Shown here: positions 43,162-50,525 of the stretch, piece after piece | How positions within the stretch are numbered: the stretch's first letter is position 1 | Layout: every line of letters starts with the position of its first letter | Assembly (NCBI GenBank): GCA_017934475.1 | Contig: JAGBJN010000002.1 | Location: forward strand, 1 to 50,525 | Reading direction: 5' to 3' | Source of the DNA: Clostridia bacterium | GTDB lineage: Bacteria > Bacillota > Clostridia > TANB77 > CAG-508 | DNA: 50,525 nucleotides | Translations under genes and position numbers: made by a program | Notes under the pieces: model-generated | What the model was told of the DNA's origin: nothing | The model's input: the letters and a program-made list of their open reading frames with translations, nothing else | Databases searched by the model: none

Positions 43162-44391
43162 TTGGCTATCGGAGATATAATTATAGGGGTTGACATCGGT
43201 ACTTCTAAGGTAAGCCTAGTAGTAGGTGAGGTCAATAATTTTAATCAGATTGAAGTTACTTGCAACACAAGCCATAAGTGTAATGGAATCAAAAAAATGA
43301 AGATTATTGATGAAGATGAAGTTGCCCTAGCAATTCATAAGGTGATTTCTGAAGCAGAACAAGAAACAGATTTAAAAATTCATTCCGCTTATGTTACAAT
43401 TCCAGGAAAGTACGTTACAATAGTACAAAATAGTGTTACAAGGGAAGCAAAAGATAAATATGCAGGAATATCAACAAAAGATGTATCTTCAGCTATAATG
43501 CAGGTGAAAGACGTAGAAGTTCCAGAGGGAAAAACAATAATAGATATAGTTACGGACAAATTTATAATGGAAGATGGAAAACCAGTAATAGATCCTATTG
43601 GAAATTTAAGTTCAAATTTTTCACTTAATGCACAAGTAGTTTTGGCAGATAAAGAATATATAAAAGAAATTGTTAATATTTTCAAAAAAGCAGGATTAGA
43701 AGTAGATGGTTTTGTTCCAGTTTGTTTAGCTCAAAGGAATGTAATGTTAGATAATAATGAGATGAATGACAACATACTATTACTTGATATAGGAGCTGGA
43801 AACACAGATTTAGCTGTTTTTGAAGGAAATGGTTTTATTTATACCAATACAATACCTCTTGGTGGGGATAGTATTACATCAGATATTTCATTAGTGCTTA
43901 ATATAGAAGAAGAAGAAGCTGAGAGATTAAAAAGACAATATGGTCTTGCAATGAAATCTTATATAGATAATGATAATGAAATCATTTTAAATACATATAG
44001 AGGAGAAAGCAAAACAAAAGCAATAAAAAGTTCAGAATTAATTGAGATAATAGAAGCAAGAATAGAAGAAATATTTACTTTAGTAAACAAAGATCTTATG
44101 GCACAAGGAATAAAGCAAAGAATTAATAATGTTGTTCTTACAGGACAAGGTATAGCAAATATAAATAAGAGCGATGTTGCTGGAAAAGTAATTTTAAATA
44201 TACCTGTAAAAATTTCAACTGGAAGATTAATAAGTACAGTAAGACCTGAATTTAGAACGGCTTATTCATTAGTAAGATATATTGCAGCAAGACCATTTGC
44301 AAAAACTGTATCAAGTAGTATAGATACAAATACTAAGGAAAATATCTTTTCTAATATAGTAGAGAGAGTTAAAGAATTTTTCTATTCTTAA
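43162..44391 (+). CDS. ftsA: Cell-division protein FtsA
   Basis: 409 residues from TTG 43162: GGAGGAG (43149-43155) is well spaced to it, while the in-frame ATG at 43147 lies before that site. An actin-like ATPase that ties FtsZ to the membrane. Phosphate loop 'IIIGVDIGTSKVSLVVGEV' at the start, the SHS2 insert (1C domain, about residues 80-160, 'AYVTIPGKYVTIVQNSVTR'), phosphate 2 'ILLLDIGAGNTDLAVFEG' (about residue 205), and the adenosine motif 'VVLTGQGIANI'. The C-terminal end 'SNIVERVKEFFYS' is the amphipathic membrane-targeting helix. It is the first gene of ftsA-ftsZ. Confidence 0.95.
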   Translation: MAIGDIIIGVDIGTSKVSLVVGEVNNFNQIEVTCNTSHKCNGIKKMKIIDEDEVALAIHKVISEAEQETDLKIHSAYVTIPGKYVTIVQNSVTREAKDKYAGISTKDVSSAIMQVKDVEVPEGKTIIDIVTDKFIMEDGKPVIDPIGNLSSNFSLNAQVVLADKEYIKEIVNIFKKAGLEVDGFVPVCLAQRNVMLDNNEMNDNILLLDIGAGNTDLAVFEGNGFIYTNTIPLGGDSITSDISLVLNIEEEEAERLKRQYGLAMKSYIDNDNEIILNTYRGESKTKAIKSSELIEIIEARIEEIFTLVNKDLMAQGIKQRINNVVLTGQGIANINKSDVAGKVILNIPVKISTGRLISTVRPEFRTAYSLVRYIAARPFAKTVSSSIDTNTKENIFSNIVERVKEFFYS

Positions 44392-44461
44392 TTTATAAAA
44401 TTTAGGTTGATATCAAAAGAAAAGAAATTTTTAAGAGGGGATAAAAATAGGAGGAAATAAC

Positions 44462-45592
44462 ATGTACATGGATAATGTAGAAGAAAACAATAGTATGTCT
44501 ATGGTAGACGGAACAGCTACTATAAAAGTAATTGGTGTCGGTGGAGCAGGAAATAATGCAATTGATAGAATGGTTGAAGCTGGAATAAAAGGAGTAGATT
44601 TTATAGTTGTTAATACAGATAAGCAACAATTAGTAAAATCAAAAGCTTCAACAAAAATTCAAATAGGAGAAAAAATTACAAGAGGACTAGGAGCAGGAGC
44701 TAACCCTGATATTGGTGCTCAAGCTGCAGAAGAGAGCAAAACAGAAATACAAGAAGCTTTAAGAGGAGCTGATATGGTATTTGTTACAGCCGGAATGGGT
44801 GGTGGAACAGGTACAGGTGCAGCACCTATAGTTGCAGCATGTGCTAAAGAAATGGGAATACTAACAATAGGTGTTGTTACAAAACCATTTACATTTGAAG
44901 GTAAGAAACGTTTATCACAAGCAGAACGTGGAGTAGAAAGTTTAAAAGGTAAAGTAGACACATTAGTAGTAATTCCTAATGATAAATTATTACAAATAAT
45001 TGATAGAAAAACATCTATTGTTGAAGCTTTCAAAATGGCAGATGATGTATTAAGACAAGGTGTACAAGGTATATCAGACTTAATTGCGGTTCCAGGACTT
45101 GTAAACTTAGACTTTGCAGACGTTAAAACAATAATGCTTAACACAGGTATTGCTCATATGGGAATTGGTAGAGCATCTGGAGAAAATAGGGCAGAAGATG
45201 CAGCAAAACAAGCTGTACAAAATCCTTTACTAGAAAGTTCAATAGAAGGAGCAAGAGGAGTTATCATTAATATTACTGGTGGAGCAAACTTAGGATTACA
45301 TGAAGTTAATACAGCAGCTGAATTAGTACAAAGAAGTGTTGATCCAGAAGCAAACATTATCTTTGGTGCTGTTATAGATGAAACATTAGATGAAGATATA
45401 GTAATTACTGTTATTGCAACTGGATTTGATAAAGGAAGCGAAATGTCTGGATTAGGTAATGCTTCAAGTATTGTTGATAGAGCATGGGGAGGAGAGAAAA
45501 TTAATTCAATACCAGCTCCAGTAGATAATTCAAATTCATCAAATGATTTAGAAATACCTGCTTTTTTAAGAAGAAATAAAGGAATTAAATAA
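44462..45592 (+). CDS. ftsZ: Cell-division GTPase FtsZ
   Basis: 376 residues, AGGAGG 7 nt before the ATG. Tubulin homologue forming the Z ring. N-terminal '[19 protein letters not shown]', the GTP tubulin signature [10 protein letters not shown] (about residue 115), the T7 synergy loop 'DLINLDFADV'-type sequence seen as [12 protein letters not shown], and the C-terminal peptide '[12 protein letters not shown]', which binds FtsA and other partners. The linker before that peptide is short (about 25 residues). It lies 70 bp after ftsA and is followed by a terminator. Confidence 0.97.
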   Translation: MYMDNVEENNSMSMVDGTATIKVIGVGGAGNNAIDRMVEAGIKGVDFIVVNTDKQQLVKSKASTKIQIGEKITRGLGAGANPDIGAQAAEESKTEIQEALRGADMVFVTAGMGGGTGTGAAPIVAACAKEMGILTIGVVTKPFTFEGKKRLSQAERGVESLKGKVDTLVVIPNDKLLQIIDRKTSIVEAFKMADDVLRQGVQGISDLIAVPGLVNLDFADVKTIMLNTGIAHMGIGRASGENRAEDAAKQAVQNPLLESSIEGARGVIINITGGANLGLHEVNTAAELVQRSVDPEANIIFGAVIDETLDEDIVITVIATGFDKGSEMSGLGNASSIVDRAWGGEKINSIPAPVDNSNSSNDLEIPAFLRRNKGIK

Positions 45593-45611
45593 TTATAAAA
45601 TGAATATTGTA

Positions 45612-45648
45612 AAAAGAAATAATCTTTTGTAGATTATTTCTTTTTTTC
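45612..45648. terminator. Terminator of ftsAZ
   Basis: A perfect 14-bp stem AAAAGAAATAATCT (45612-45625) with its complement (45631-45644), followed by Ts. Confidence 0.85.
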
Positions 45649-45720
45649 GCGTGCAAGAAATGACACAATATTTAATCTGATGGTAGTAATATATATGTAC
45701 AAATTAATAAGAGGTTAATA

Positions 45721-46650
45721 ATGACGATTTATTTAGATGTTGTATTAATAGAAAATTTGTGTATGAACTATATTATTTTATTTACAACTGGATATGTTTT
45801 AAAGGTAAAAAGAAAGCACATAAGGATTATCATATCTGCTTTATTAGGAGGAATATATTCAATATTAGCTTATATGGAAATAATGGAGATATATTCAAAC
45901 ATTATTATAAAAATAATAATCTCAATTGTAATGGTATATATTGCATTTGTTCCGAAAAATATAAAAGAAATGCTAAAAATATTGGTATTTTTTTATCTTG
46001 CTTCATTTGCGTTTGGAGGATGTGCATTTGCATTACTTTATTTTATAAAACCAGAAGAAATATTAATGAGAAATGGAGTATTAATTGGAACATATCCTTT
46101 AAAGATAGCTTTATTAGGTGGAATATTAGGTTTTATTATCTTAAGTATTTCTTTTTACATTATTAAAAATAAAATTATAAAGAAAAATATATTTTGTAAT
46201 TTAACAATTTATATGGAAGGAAAAAGTAAAAACATAACAGCGTTAATTGATACTGGAAATATGTTAAAAGAACCTATTACCAATTTCCCAGTTATTGTAG
46301 TAGAAAAGAATTCGTTAGATGAATTAATACAAAATGAAATATTATCTAATATTGATAATATAATAGAAGGAAATTTACCAGAAGAATTATATAAAAGTAA
46401 ATGTTTAAATAAATTCAGAGTTATACCTTTTAAATCATTAGGAAAAGAAAATGGATTATTATTGGGATTTAAAGTAGATAAAATTTCAATTCAAATAGAA
46501 GAAAGTGAAAAGATAGTAGAAGATGTTATTGTTGGAATATACAAATTTAAATTATCAAAAAAAGACCAATATTCAGCTTTGATAGGTTTGGATTTGATAG
46601 AAGGAGGGAATGAAAATGAATTTATTAAAAGTTTTAGTAGGAAGTATTAA
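45721..46650 (+). CDS. spoIIGA: Sigma-E processing protease SpoIIGA
   Basis: 309 residues. A mother-cell membrane aspartic protease that cuts the pro-peptide of sigma-E during sporulation. Five membrane segments fill residues 1-150. The cytoplasmic protease domain follows with the catalytic DTG in '[15 protein letters not shown]' (Asp about residue 177), '[18 protein letters not shown]' and '[14 protein letters not shown]'. AGAGG precedes the ATG. The upstream 128 bp hold an ATGACA/TAATAT pair with about 21-bp spacing, recalling the unusual Spo0A-dependent spoIIG promoter, but no clear 0A box. Its 3' end overlaps sigE by 35 bp. Confidence 0.94.
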   Translation: MTIYLDVVLIENLCMNYIILFTTGYVLKVKRKHIRIIISALLGGIYSILAYMEIMEIYSNIIIKIIISIVMVYIAFVPKNIKEMLKILVFFYLASFAFGGCAFALLYFIKPEEILMRNGVLIGTYPLKIALLGGILGFIILSISFYIIKNKIIKKNIFCNLTIYMEGKSKNITALIDTGNMLKEPITNFPVIVVEKNSLDELIQNEILSNIDNIIEGNLPEELYKSKCLNKFRVIPFKSLGKENGLLLGFKVDKISIQIEESEKIVEDVIVGIYKFKLSKKDQYSALIGLDLIEGGNENEFIKSFSRKY

Positions 46651-47347
46651 TACAATTTATGCAAAAATAATAGATCAAAATGAGATTGAAAATCTTCCAA
46701 TATATTATATAGGAGGAAGTATTAGTTTGCCACCTCCATTATCTACTGAAGAAGAAGAAAAATTGCTTAAAGAACTTGAATCTGGAAAAACGGAGGTAAG
46801 ACAAATATTGGTTGAAAGAAATTTGAGACTTGTTGTATATATTGCTAAAAAATTTGAAAATACAGGAGTAGGACTAGAAGACTTAATTTCAATAGGAACA
46901 ATTGGACTTATGAAAGGTGTAAATACTTTTAACACTGAAAAGAAAATTAAACTTGCTACTTATGCATCAAGATGTATAGAAAACGAAATTCTTATGTATT
47001 TAAGAAGAAGCAATCGTATAAAAGGAGAAATATCAATAGATGAACCTCTAAACAAAGATGGCGATGGAAATGAATTATTGCTATCAGATATTTTAGGAAC
47101 AGATCCTGATGTAACCTCAAGAAGAATAGAAGATGAAGTTGATAAAAAATTATTAAAGGCATCTATAGAAAAATTAAATAGTAGAGAAAGAAATATAATG
47201 GAACTTAGATTTGGATTTATAAGTGGAGATGAAAAGACACAGAAAGAAGTTGCTGATATGCTCGGAATTTCACAAAGTTATATTTCAAGATTGGAAAAGA
47301 AAATTATTAACAAAATGAAAAAAGATATTATGAGTAAAACAGGTTAA
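46616..47347 (+). CDS. sigE: RNA polymerase sigma factor SigE (pro-sigma-E)
   Basis: 243 residues from ATG 46616, 7 nt after AAGGAGGG; an ATG at 46610 touches that site. Early mother-cell sporulation sigma factor. The first ~25 residues ('[15 protein letters not shown]') are the membrane-associating pro-sequence removed by SpoIIGA. Then '[19 protein letters not shown]', region 2 '[30 protein letters not shown]', '[18 protein letters not shown]'-type segment read here as [19 protein letters not shown], and region 4 helix-turn-helix '[19 protein letters not shown]'. It overlaps spoIIGA by 35 bp, so the protease and its substrate are coupled, as in Bacillus. Confidence 0.96.
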   Translation: MNLLKVLVGSINTIYAKIIDQNEIENLPIYYIGGSISLPPPLSTEEEEKLLKELESGKTEVRQILVERNLRLVVYIAKKFENTGVGLEDLISIGTIGLMKGVNTFNTEKKIKLATYASRCIENEILMYLRRSNRIKGEISIDEPLNKDGDGNELLLSDILGTDPDVTSRRIEDEVDKKLLKASIEKLNSRERNIMELRFGFISGDEKTQKEVADMLGISQSYISRLEKKIINKMKKDIMSKTG

Positions 47348-47349
47348 TC

Positions 47350-47379
47350 TAGACAAAATGTTGTTTTTTATGATATAAT
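47350..47379 (+). promoter_or_regulatory. Promoter of the HTH gene between sigE and sigG
   Basis: TAGACA (47350-47355), 18-bp spacer, TATAAT (47374-47379). It lies just after the sigE stop. Confidence 0.55.
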
Positions 47380-47436
47380 ATTACAAATTAATGCAACTGT
47401 TAACCTTTTTTATAATTAATAAAGGAGGACTATATT

Positions 47437-48030
47437 ATGCAACGGGGAATTAATATACTAAAAAAAGAATACGAAGGAAGAGAAGTAGAATATAATAATT
47501 TAGCAAAGAAAGTAACTTTATTGTATGCGAATTCGAGAAATGAATACTCACAAAAAGAAATTGGGGAAGAATTAAATATTACTACAAGTGCTGTACGAAA
47601 GCTTATGGATTATGCAATTATTACAGATTTAGTAACATTAAAAGAAGCGGAAAAAGTGTTGAATAAATCTATACTAAATCAGCAAAAAGAACATTCGAAT
47701 GCTGGAGGAAGCTCTATAAAGTATCACAAGAAGCTTATAAAGAAACGTTTTCAATACATAGCAAATTCATATGAGCCTATAGCTATTATGGAAGTAATTG
47801 ATGATGTTTTATATCGTGCAGATGGTTTTAAGCAGACTATGAAAAGATTTAATATTGAATCTGAATGGGTTTTAAGATATCTGCTACAGAGAGCAATCGT
47901 AGAAAATATTTGTTCAGACAAAGAGACAGACGAATTAGTAAGAAGGAGTTTCAAGAATAACCAAAGTGAACAAGCAAGAAAGTTTTTTTTAAAGCTAGTT
48001 CAAGAGAGAATAAAAAATAAGAAAAAATAA
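47437..48030 (+). CDS. HTH-domain protein between sigE and sigG, function unknown
   Basis: 197 residues, AAAGGAGG 8 nt before the ATG, own promoter and terminator. A helix-turn-helix is visible near residues 40-60 ('SQKEIGEELNITTSAVRKLMD'), close in style to sigma region 4 or a DNA-binding repressor. The rest is helical and basic ('KYHKKLIKKRFQYIANSY', 'WVLRYLLQRAIVENI', ending 'ERIKNKKK'). I do not know the family. In Bacillus sigE and sigG are adjacent, so this insertion into the sporulation cluster is notable; it might regulate sporulation or be a mobile passenger. Codon 3 is the rare CGG (47443-47445). A shift there would give only a 7-residue peptide. Confidence 0.78.
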   Translation: MQRGINILKKEYEGREVEYNNLAKKVTLLYANSRNEYSQKEIGEELNITTSAVRKLMDYAIITDLVTLKEAEKVLNKSILNQQKEHSNAGGSSIKYHKKLIKKRFQYIANSYEPIAIMEVIDDVLYRADGFKQTMKRFNIESEWVLRYLLQRAIVENICSDKETDELVRRSFKNNQSEQARKFFLKLVQERIKNKKK

Positions 48031-48067
48031 ATAAAGAAGCGATAGTTATTACTATCGCTTCTTTATT
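48031..48067. terminator. Terminator of the HTH gene
   Basis: A perfect 16-bp stem ATAAAGAAGCGATAGT (48031-48046) with its complement (48051-48066), starting at the base after the stop codon. Confidence 0.88.
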
Positions 48068-48068
48068 T

Positions 48069-48096
48069 GAATAAAATTATATTATTTGGAAATAAT
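48069..48096 (+). promoter_or_regulatory. Possible sigma-F promoter of sigG
   Basis: GAATA (48069-48073), 14-bp spacer, GGAAATAAT (48088-48096). The -10 matches the sigma-F pattern GGNNANANT fully; the -35 differs at one base from GYATA and the spacing is one short. sigG is sigma-F-dependent in Bacillus, which fits. Confidence 0.4.
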
Positions 48097-48128
48097 AAAA
48101 TCAAGATAATTCTTTAAGGAGGTTTATT

Positions 48129-48902
48129 TTGATTAATAAGGTAGAAATATGTGGAGTAAATACTTCAAAATTACCTTTACTTTCTAAAGAAGAAAAAGAA
48201 AAACTATTAATTAAAATAAAAGATGGAGATATAGAAGCAAGGGAAGAGTTTATTAATGGAAATTTAAGATTAGTATTAAGTGTAATAAAGAGATTTGGCG
48301 GAAGGGGAGAAAATGCAGATGATTTATTTCAAGTAGGATGTGTTGGACTTATAAAGGCAATGGATAATTTTGATTTAAGTCAGAATGTTCAATTTTCTAC
48401 TTATGCTGTTCCTATGATAATAGGAGAAATTAGAAGATATTTAAGAGATAATAATCAAATAAGAGTAAGTAGGTCTGTTAGAGATTTAGCTTATAAAACA
48501 TTAAGTATAAAAGAAAGAATTTTAAAAGAAGAACATAGAGAAGCAACAATAGAGGAAATAGCAAAAGAACTAAAAGTTGATAAAGAAGAAATTGTATTTA
48601 GTTTAGATGCAATACAGGAACCTTTATCACTTCAAGAACCTGCGTATAGTGAAGGAACTGAAAAAATATATATAATGGATCAAGTAAGGGATACTAAAAA
48701 TACAGATGAAAACTGGACAGATAATTTAGCAATATCTGAAGCAATGAAAAAATTAAATGATAAAGAAATGATGATTATAAATAAAAGATTTTTTGAAGGT
48801 AGAACGCAAGTGGAAGTTGCAGATGAAATTGGTATTTCACAGGCACAAGTTTCTAGACTTGAAAAAAGTGCAATAGATCATATAAAAAAAAATTATAAGT
48901 GA
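48129..48902 (+). CDS. sigG: RNA polymerase sigma factor SigG
   Basis: 257 residues, TTG start with AAGGAGG 6 nt upstream. Late forespore sporulation sigma factor. The N-terminus 'NKVEICGVNTSKLPLLSKEE' is the hallmark of sigma-G and separates it from sigma-F; this is the site of regulator contact. Region 2 'NLRLVLSVIKRFGGRGENADDLFQVGCVGLIKAMDNFD' is read in parts: RLVLSVIKRF, DDLFQVGCVGLIKAMDNF. 'SRSVRDLAYKTL' lies in region 3, and region 4 carries 'VEVADEIGISQAQVSRLEKSA'. It is placed as in other endospore formers, apart from the extra HTH gene. It ends with TGA. Confidence 0.95.
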   Translation: MINKVEICGVNTSKLPLLSKEEKEKLLIKIKDGDIEAREEFINGNLRLVLSVIKRFGGRGENADDLFQVGCVGLIKAMDNFDLSQNVQFSTYAVPMIIGEIRRYLRDNNQIRVSRSVRDLAYKTLSIKERILKEEHREATIEEIAKELKVDKEEIVFSLDAIQEPLSLQEPAYSEGTEKIYIMDQVRDTKNTDENWTDNLAISEAMKKLNDKEMMIINKRFFEGRTQVEVADEIGISQAQVSRLEKSAIDHIKKNYK

Positions 48903-48912
48903 TATTTTTGTG

Positions 48913-48941
48913 TTGACTTATAGTAAAAATAAAATTATAAT
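48913..48941 (+). promoter_or_regulatory. Sigma-A promoter of the cyclophilin gene
   Basis: TTGACT (48913-48918), 17-bp spacer, TATAAT (48936-48941). The predicted start falls inside the hairpin at 48943-48967. Confidence 0.75.
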
Positions 48942-48942
48942 G

Positions 48943-48973
48943 AACATGTCTTATTAAAAGACATGTTTTTTTA
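48943..48973 (+). terminator. Hairpin and T-run after sigG, overlapping the next transcription start
   Basis: A stem AACATGTCTT/AAGACATGTT (about 48943-48952 with 48958-48967) followed by Ts. It works as sigG terminator; RNAs started by the promoter just upstream would carry only part of the stem and so escape termination. Confidence 0.7.
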
Positions 48974-48985
48974 TAGGAGGTACAA

Positions 48986-49681
48986 ATGAGTAATAAGGTT
49001 TTAGTAATAGTGATTATATTAGTGATGGTTATTATAGCTGGAGTGGGAATAGGAATTGTGAGTATAATAGAATTAAATAAGGAAAATAAACAACATACCA
49101 CATCTACTTCAGAATTAAATAACACAATTAATAAGAATGAAAATGAAAAAAATAAAAATGAGGAGGAAAAGAGTATGTATAGCTCAGGAACACATCATGC
49201 TACAATAGTAATTAAAGATTATGGAACAGTAGAATTAGAATTATATGCTGATATTGCACCTATAACTGTTGCAAATTTTGCTAAACTTGTTAATGAAGGT
49301 TTTTATAATGGGTTAACATTTCATAGAATAATCGATGGATTTATGATTCAAGGTGGAGATCCCGAAGGAACAGGTTTTGGAGGAAGTTCTGAAACAATAA
49401 AAGGTGAATTTAAGGTAAATGGTGTAAATAATAATATATCTCATGTAAGAGGTGTTATATCAATGGCAAGATCTTCAGCATATAATAGTGCAAGTTCACA
49501 ATTTTTTATAGTACAAAAAGATAGTACATATTTAGATGGACAATATGCTGGATTTGGAAAAGTAACAGATGGAATGGAAGTTGTTGATAAAATATGTGAG
49601 GTTACACCGGTAACAGATAATAATGGTAGTGTATTAAAAGATAACCAACCTATTATTGAAAAAATAACAATGATTGATTAA
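48986..49681 (+). CDS. Membrane-anchored cyclophilin-type peptidyl-prolyl isomerase
   Basis: 231 residues, TAGGAGG before the ATG. Residues 5-28 form one membrane span, followed by an Asn/Lys/Glu-rich linker to about residue 62. The cyclophilin domain then faces outward: 'IVIKDYGTVELELYADIAPITVANF', read in parts IVIKDYGTVELEL and APITVANFAKL; the catalytic 'FHRIIDGFMIQGGDPEGTG' (active Arg in FHRII), 'ISMARSSAYNSASSQFFIV' and 'YAGFGKVTDGMEVVDKI'. Likely a folding catalyst for exported proteins. A lipobox is not present, so it is a bitopic protein. Confidence 0.93.
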   Translation: MSNKVLVIVIILVMVIIAGVGIGIVSIIELNKENKQHTTSTSELNNTINKNENEKNKNEEEKSMYSSGTHHATIVIKDYGTVELELYADIAPITVANFAKLVNEGFYNGLTFHRIIDGFMIQGGDPEGTGFGGSSETIKGEFKVNGVNNNISHVRGVISMARSSAYNSASSQFFIVQKDSTYLDGQYAGFGKVTDGMEVVDKICEVTPVTDNNGSVLKDNQPIIEKITMID

Positions 49682-49695
49682 AAAAGTAAATATTT

Positions 49696-49736
49696 AAACT
49701 CTATATGCATATAAATAGTATATAGAGTTTTTATTA
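49696..49736. terminator. Terminator of the cyclophilin gene
   Basis: An 11-bp stem AAACTCTATAT (49696-49706) with ATATAGAGTTT (49720-49730), then TTATTA. Confidence 0.75.
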
Positions 49737-49780
49737 TATAAGAAGGAACTGTACAATACTATTTAAGATATGGGGGAAAT

Positions 49781-50015
49781 ATGGGACAAAAGGGGCTGGA
49801 TTTTAAACACAAGGAAGTAATAAATATAAATGATGGTCGAAGACTTCGGATATGTTCAAGATGTATGTGCTGATTTAGAATCTGGAACAATTACTTCTAT
49901 AATAGTACCAGGTAGTAATAAAATATTAAATATGTTTGGAACTAGCAATGATATAGTAATACCATGGCAGCAAATAAAATGTATAGGTGATGATGTAATA
50001 TTAGTAGAAATATAG
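49781..50015 (+). CDS. ylmC: YlmC/YmxH-family PRC-barrel sporulation protein, interrupted by a +1 frameshift at CGG
   Basis: Only the downstream part appears as a plain ORF (ATG 49830), but that lacks the family N-terminus. Starting at ATG 49781 (GGGGG 4 nt upstream), the zero frame reads MGQKGLDFKHKEVININDGRRL and then CGG (49847-49849), stopping 8 codons later. The +1 frame continues GYVQDVCADLESGTI, IVPGSNKILNMFG, 'DIVIPWQQIKCIGDDVILVEI'. (First part in two pieces: MGQKGLDFKHK, EVININDGRRL.) Together they give a 77-residue protein with the typical 'DGRRLGY..D' and 'IPW..I..IGDDVILV' motifs of YlmC/YmxH. The gene also follows sigG in Bacillus, which supports the reading. Function in sporulation is poorly known. 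Confidence 0.85.
49847..49850 (+). other. +1 frameshift site CGGA in ylmC
   Basis: Zero frame: AGA CTT CGG ATA TGT; conserved product: AGA CTT (skip C) GGA TAT GTT, giving R-L-G-Y. The site and the residue gained (glycine) are the same in kind as in ftsW and murA. Confidence 0.75.
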
Positions 50016-50154
50016 TAGTAAAAATTACCATTTAAAAGGTATTGAAAATAAAATGAAAATGTGTTAAAATGTTAAATGTAGGGACAAAAAACACTATAAA
50101 AACAGTTTAAAAAATAAAAAATAAAAAAAAAACGACAAAAAATTAAAAAAAGTG

Positions 50155-50183
50155 TTGACTTTGATTTTAGATTGTGCTATTAT
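50155..50183 (+). promoter_or_regulatory. rRNA operon promoter P1
   Basis: TTGACT (50155-50160), 17-bp spacer, TATTAT (50178-50183), preceded by a long A-rich stretch (about 50105-50152) that would serve as UP element. The 139 bases from 50016 up to it hold no gene. Confidence 0.7.
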
Positions 50184-50318
50184 AATGGAGTACGAAATAA
50201 CATATGAAAAGCAAATAATAAAATGAATTTTAAATTAGTAAAAAACAGAAGAAAATTAAACATTAAGCGACTTACTAGTTTATTATTTTGCACTTTTTTA
50301 AAATTTTTTAAAAAAGTA

Positions 50319-50347
50319 TTGACAATTAAAATATTAAGTAGTACAAT
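50319..50347 (+). promoter_or_regulatory. rRNA operon promoter P2
   Basis: TTGACA (50319-50324), 17-bp spacer, TACAAT (50342-50347), with an A/T-rich stretch before it. Two strong promoters in tandem with no ORF behind them are typical of rRNA operons. Confidence 0.75.
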
Positions 50348-50525
50348 ATGGAACATTACATGTCGACAAGATATGTAAACTGTAAAAAGTACATTGAAAA
50401 GTAAACAATAAACAAATTGAGAAAAAAGATGATTTTTTTTCAAGTACCTTTGAAGAAACCAAGCGGTAGTAAATAGTACTACCAAAATTAACCAAAATTT
50501 ATTTTAGAGCTTAAAACTCAAATTA
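50348..50525 (+). other. Leader upstream of a probable 16S rRNA gene
   Basis: Non-coding. Contains GTACATTGAAAAGTAAACAA (about 50389-50408), which resembles the spacer sequences in clostridial rRNA leaders. It also contains the hairpin GGTAGT/ACTACC (50465-50470 with 50478-50483), and ends with AGAGCTTAAAACTCAAATTA, which is like the bases just before mature 16S. The 16S gene itself (AGAGTTTGATC...) is not in the window, so this call rests on the promoters and leader only. Confidence 0.6.

Noticed and set aside
45649-45720. Spo0A box before spoIIGA
   Set aside because: Only a loose match (TTCGCG); the 21-bp spaced promoter-like pair is suggestive but not enough to report as a site.
1-50525. 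Stop-codon reassignment (TGA as Trp or Gly)
   Set aside because: TGA is used as a normal stop (for example sigG and the SUMF1-like gene), Trp is TGG throughout, and no conserved gene contains an in-frame TGA.

Overview
This window comes from a strongly AT-rich, Gram-positive, endospore-forming member of the Clostridia (Bacillota), probably an uncultured gut or anaerobic lineage. The reasons are: AT-rich, AGA-dominated arginine codons; near-consensus sigma-A promoters (TTGACA/TTGCAA, 17 bp, TATAAT) and strong GGAGG ribosome sites; a Bacillus-like division/sporulation cluster (divIB/ftsQ, two DUF881 genes, sbp, ftsA, ftsZ, spoIIGA, sigE, sigG, ylmC); a meso-DAP-type MurE; and an LPXTG-like surface protein. 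The window starts inside an M23 peptidase gene and stops in what looks like the leader of an rRNA operon, where short-read contigs often break.

Layout. 1-840: M23 peptidase tail, then a compact locus resembling a type I toxin-antitoxin module: a 21-residue hydrophobic peptide gene on the minus strand and a convergent small RNA, sharing one bidirectional terminator. 839-3840 (minus): a VTC-domain/DUF4956/beta-helix surface operon. 4090-4623: CAP-domain secreted protein. 4804-9635: murE, mraY, ftsW, murG. 9731-11806: topA. 12096-21854: a 3252-residue cell-wall-anchored protein. 22001-28675: SNF2 helicase, an unknown Cys-containing protein (minus), trmFO, a long coiled-coil protein. 28831-33774: a small membrane protein, then rpsL, rpsG, fusA, tuf. 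33892-38593: DUF3298-type lipid-facing protein, topB, patatin phospholipase, SUMF1-like protein. 38730-50015: murA, divIB, DUF881 x2, sbp, ftsA, ftsZ, spoIIGA, sigE, an HTH protein, sigG, cyclophilin, ylmC. 50016-50525: tandem rRNA promoters and leader.

The most striking observation: three conserved genes (ftsW, murA, ylmC) are each interrupted by a +1 frameshift, and at all three the zero-frame codon at the break is CGG. By my manual scan CGG occurs in frame only five times in about 15,400 codons of this window. Skipping the C and reading the next GGN as glycine restores full-length, family-typical proteins (381, 417 and 77 residues) with no extra residue. The other two CGG codons are both codon 3 of their genes and are both followed by G. 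This suggests that CGG is a +1 shift codon (or an unassigned codon) in this lineage; systematic base-calling error is the alternative.

How the parts work together: precursor synthesis (murA, murE, mraY, murG) and septal polymerisation (ftsW, divIB, ftsA, ftsZ) feed directly into the sporulation programme (spoIIGA activates pro-sigma-E; sigG acts in the forespore). The usual dcw cluster is split by about 29 kb of information-processing and surface genes, and murF and murD are absent from the window. A row of four 11-bp repeats in front of the ftsA promoter looks like a WalR-type response-regulator site. No tRNA gene, CRISPR array, transposase or prophage was seen.
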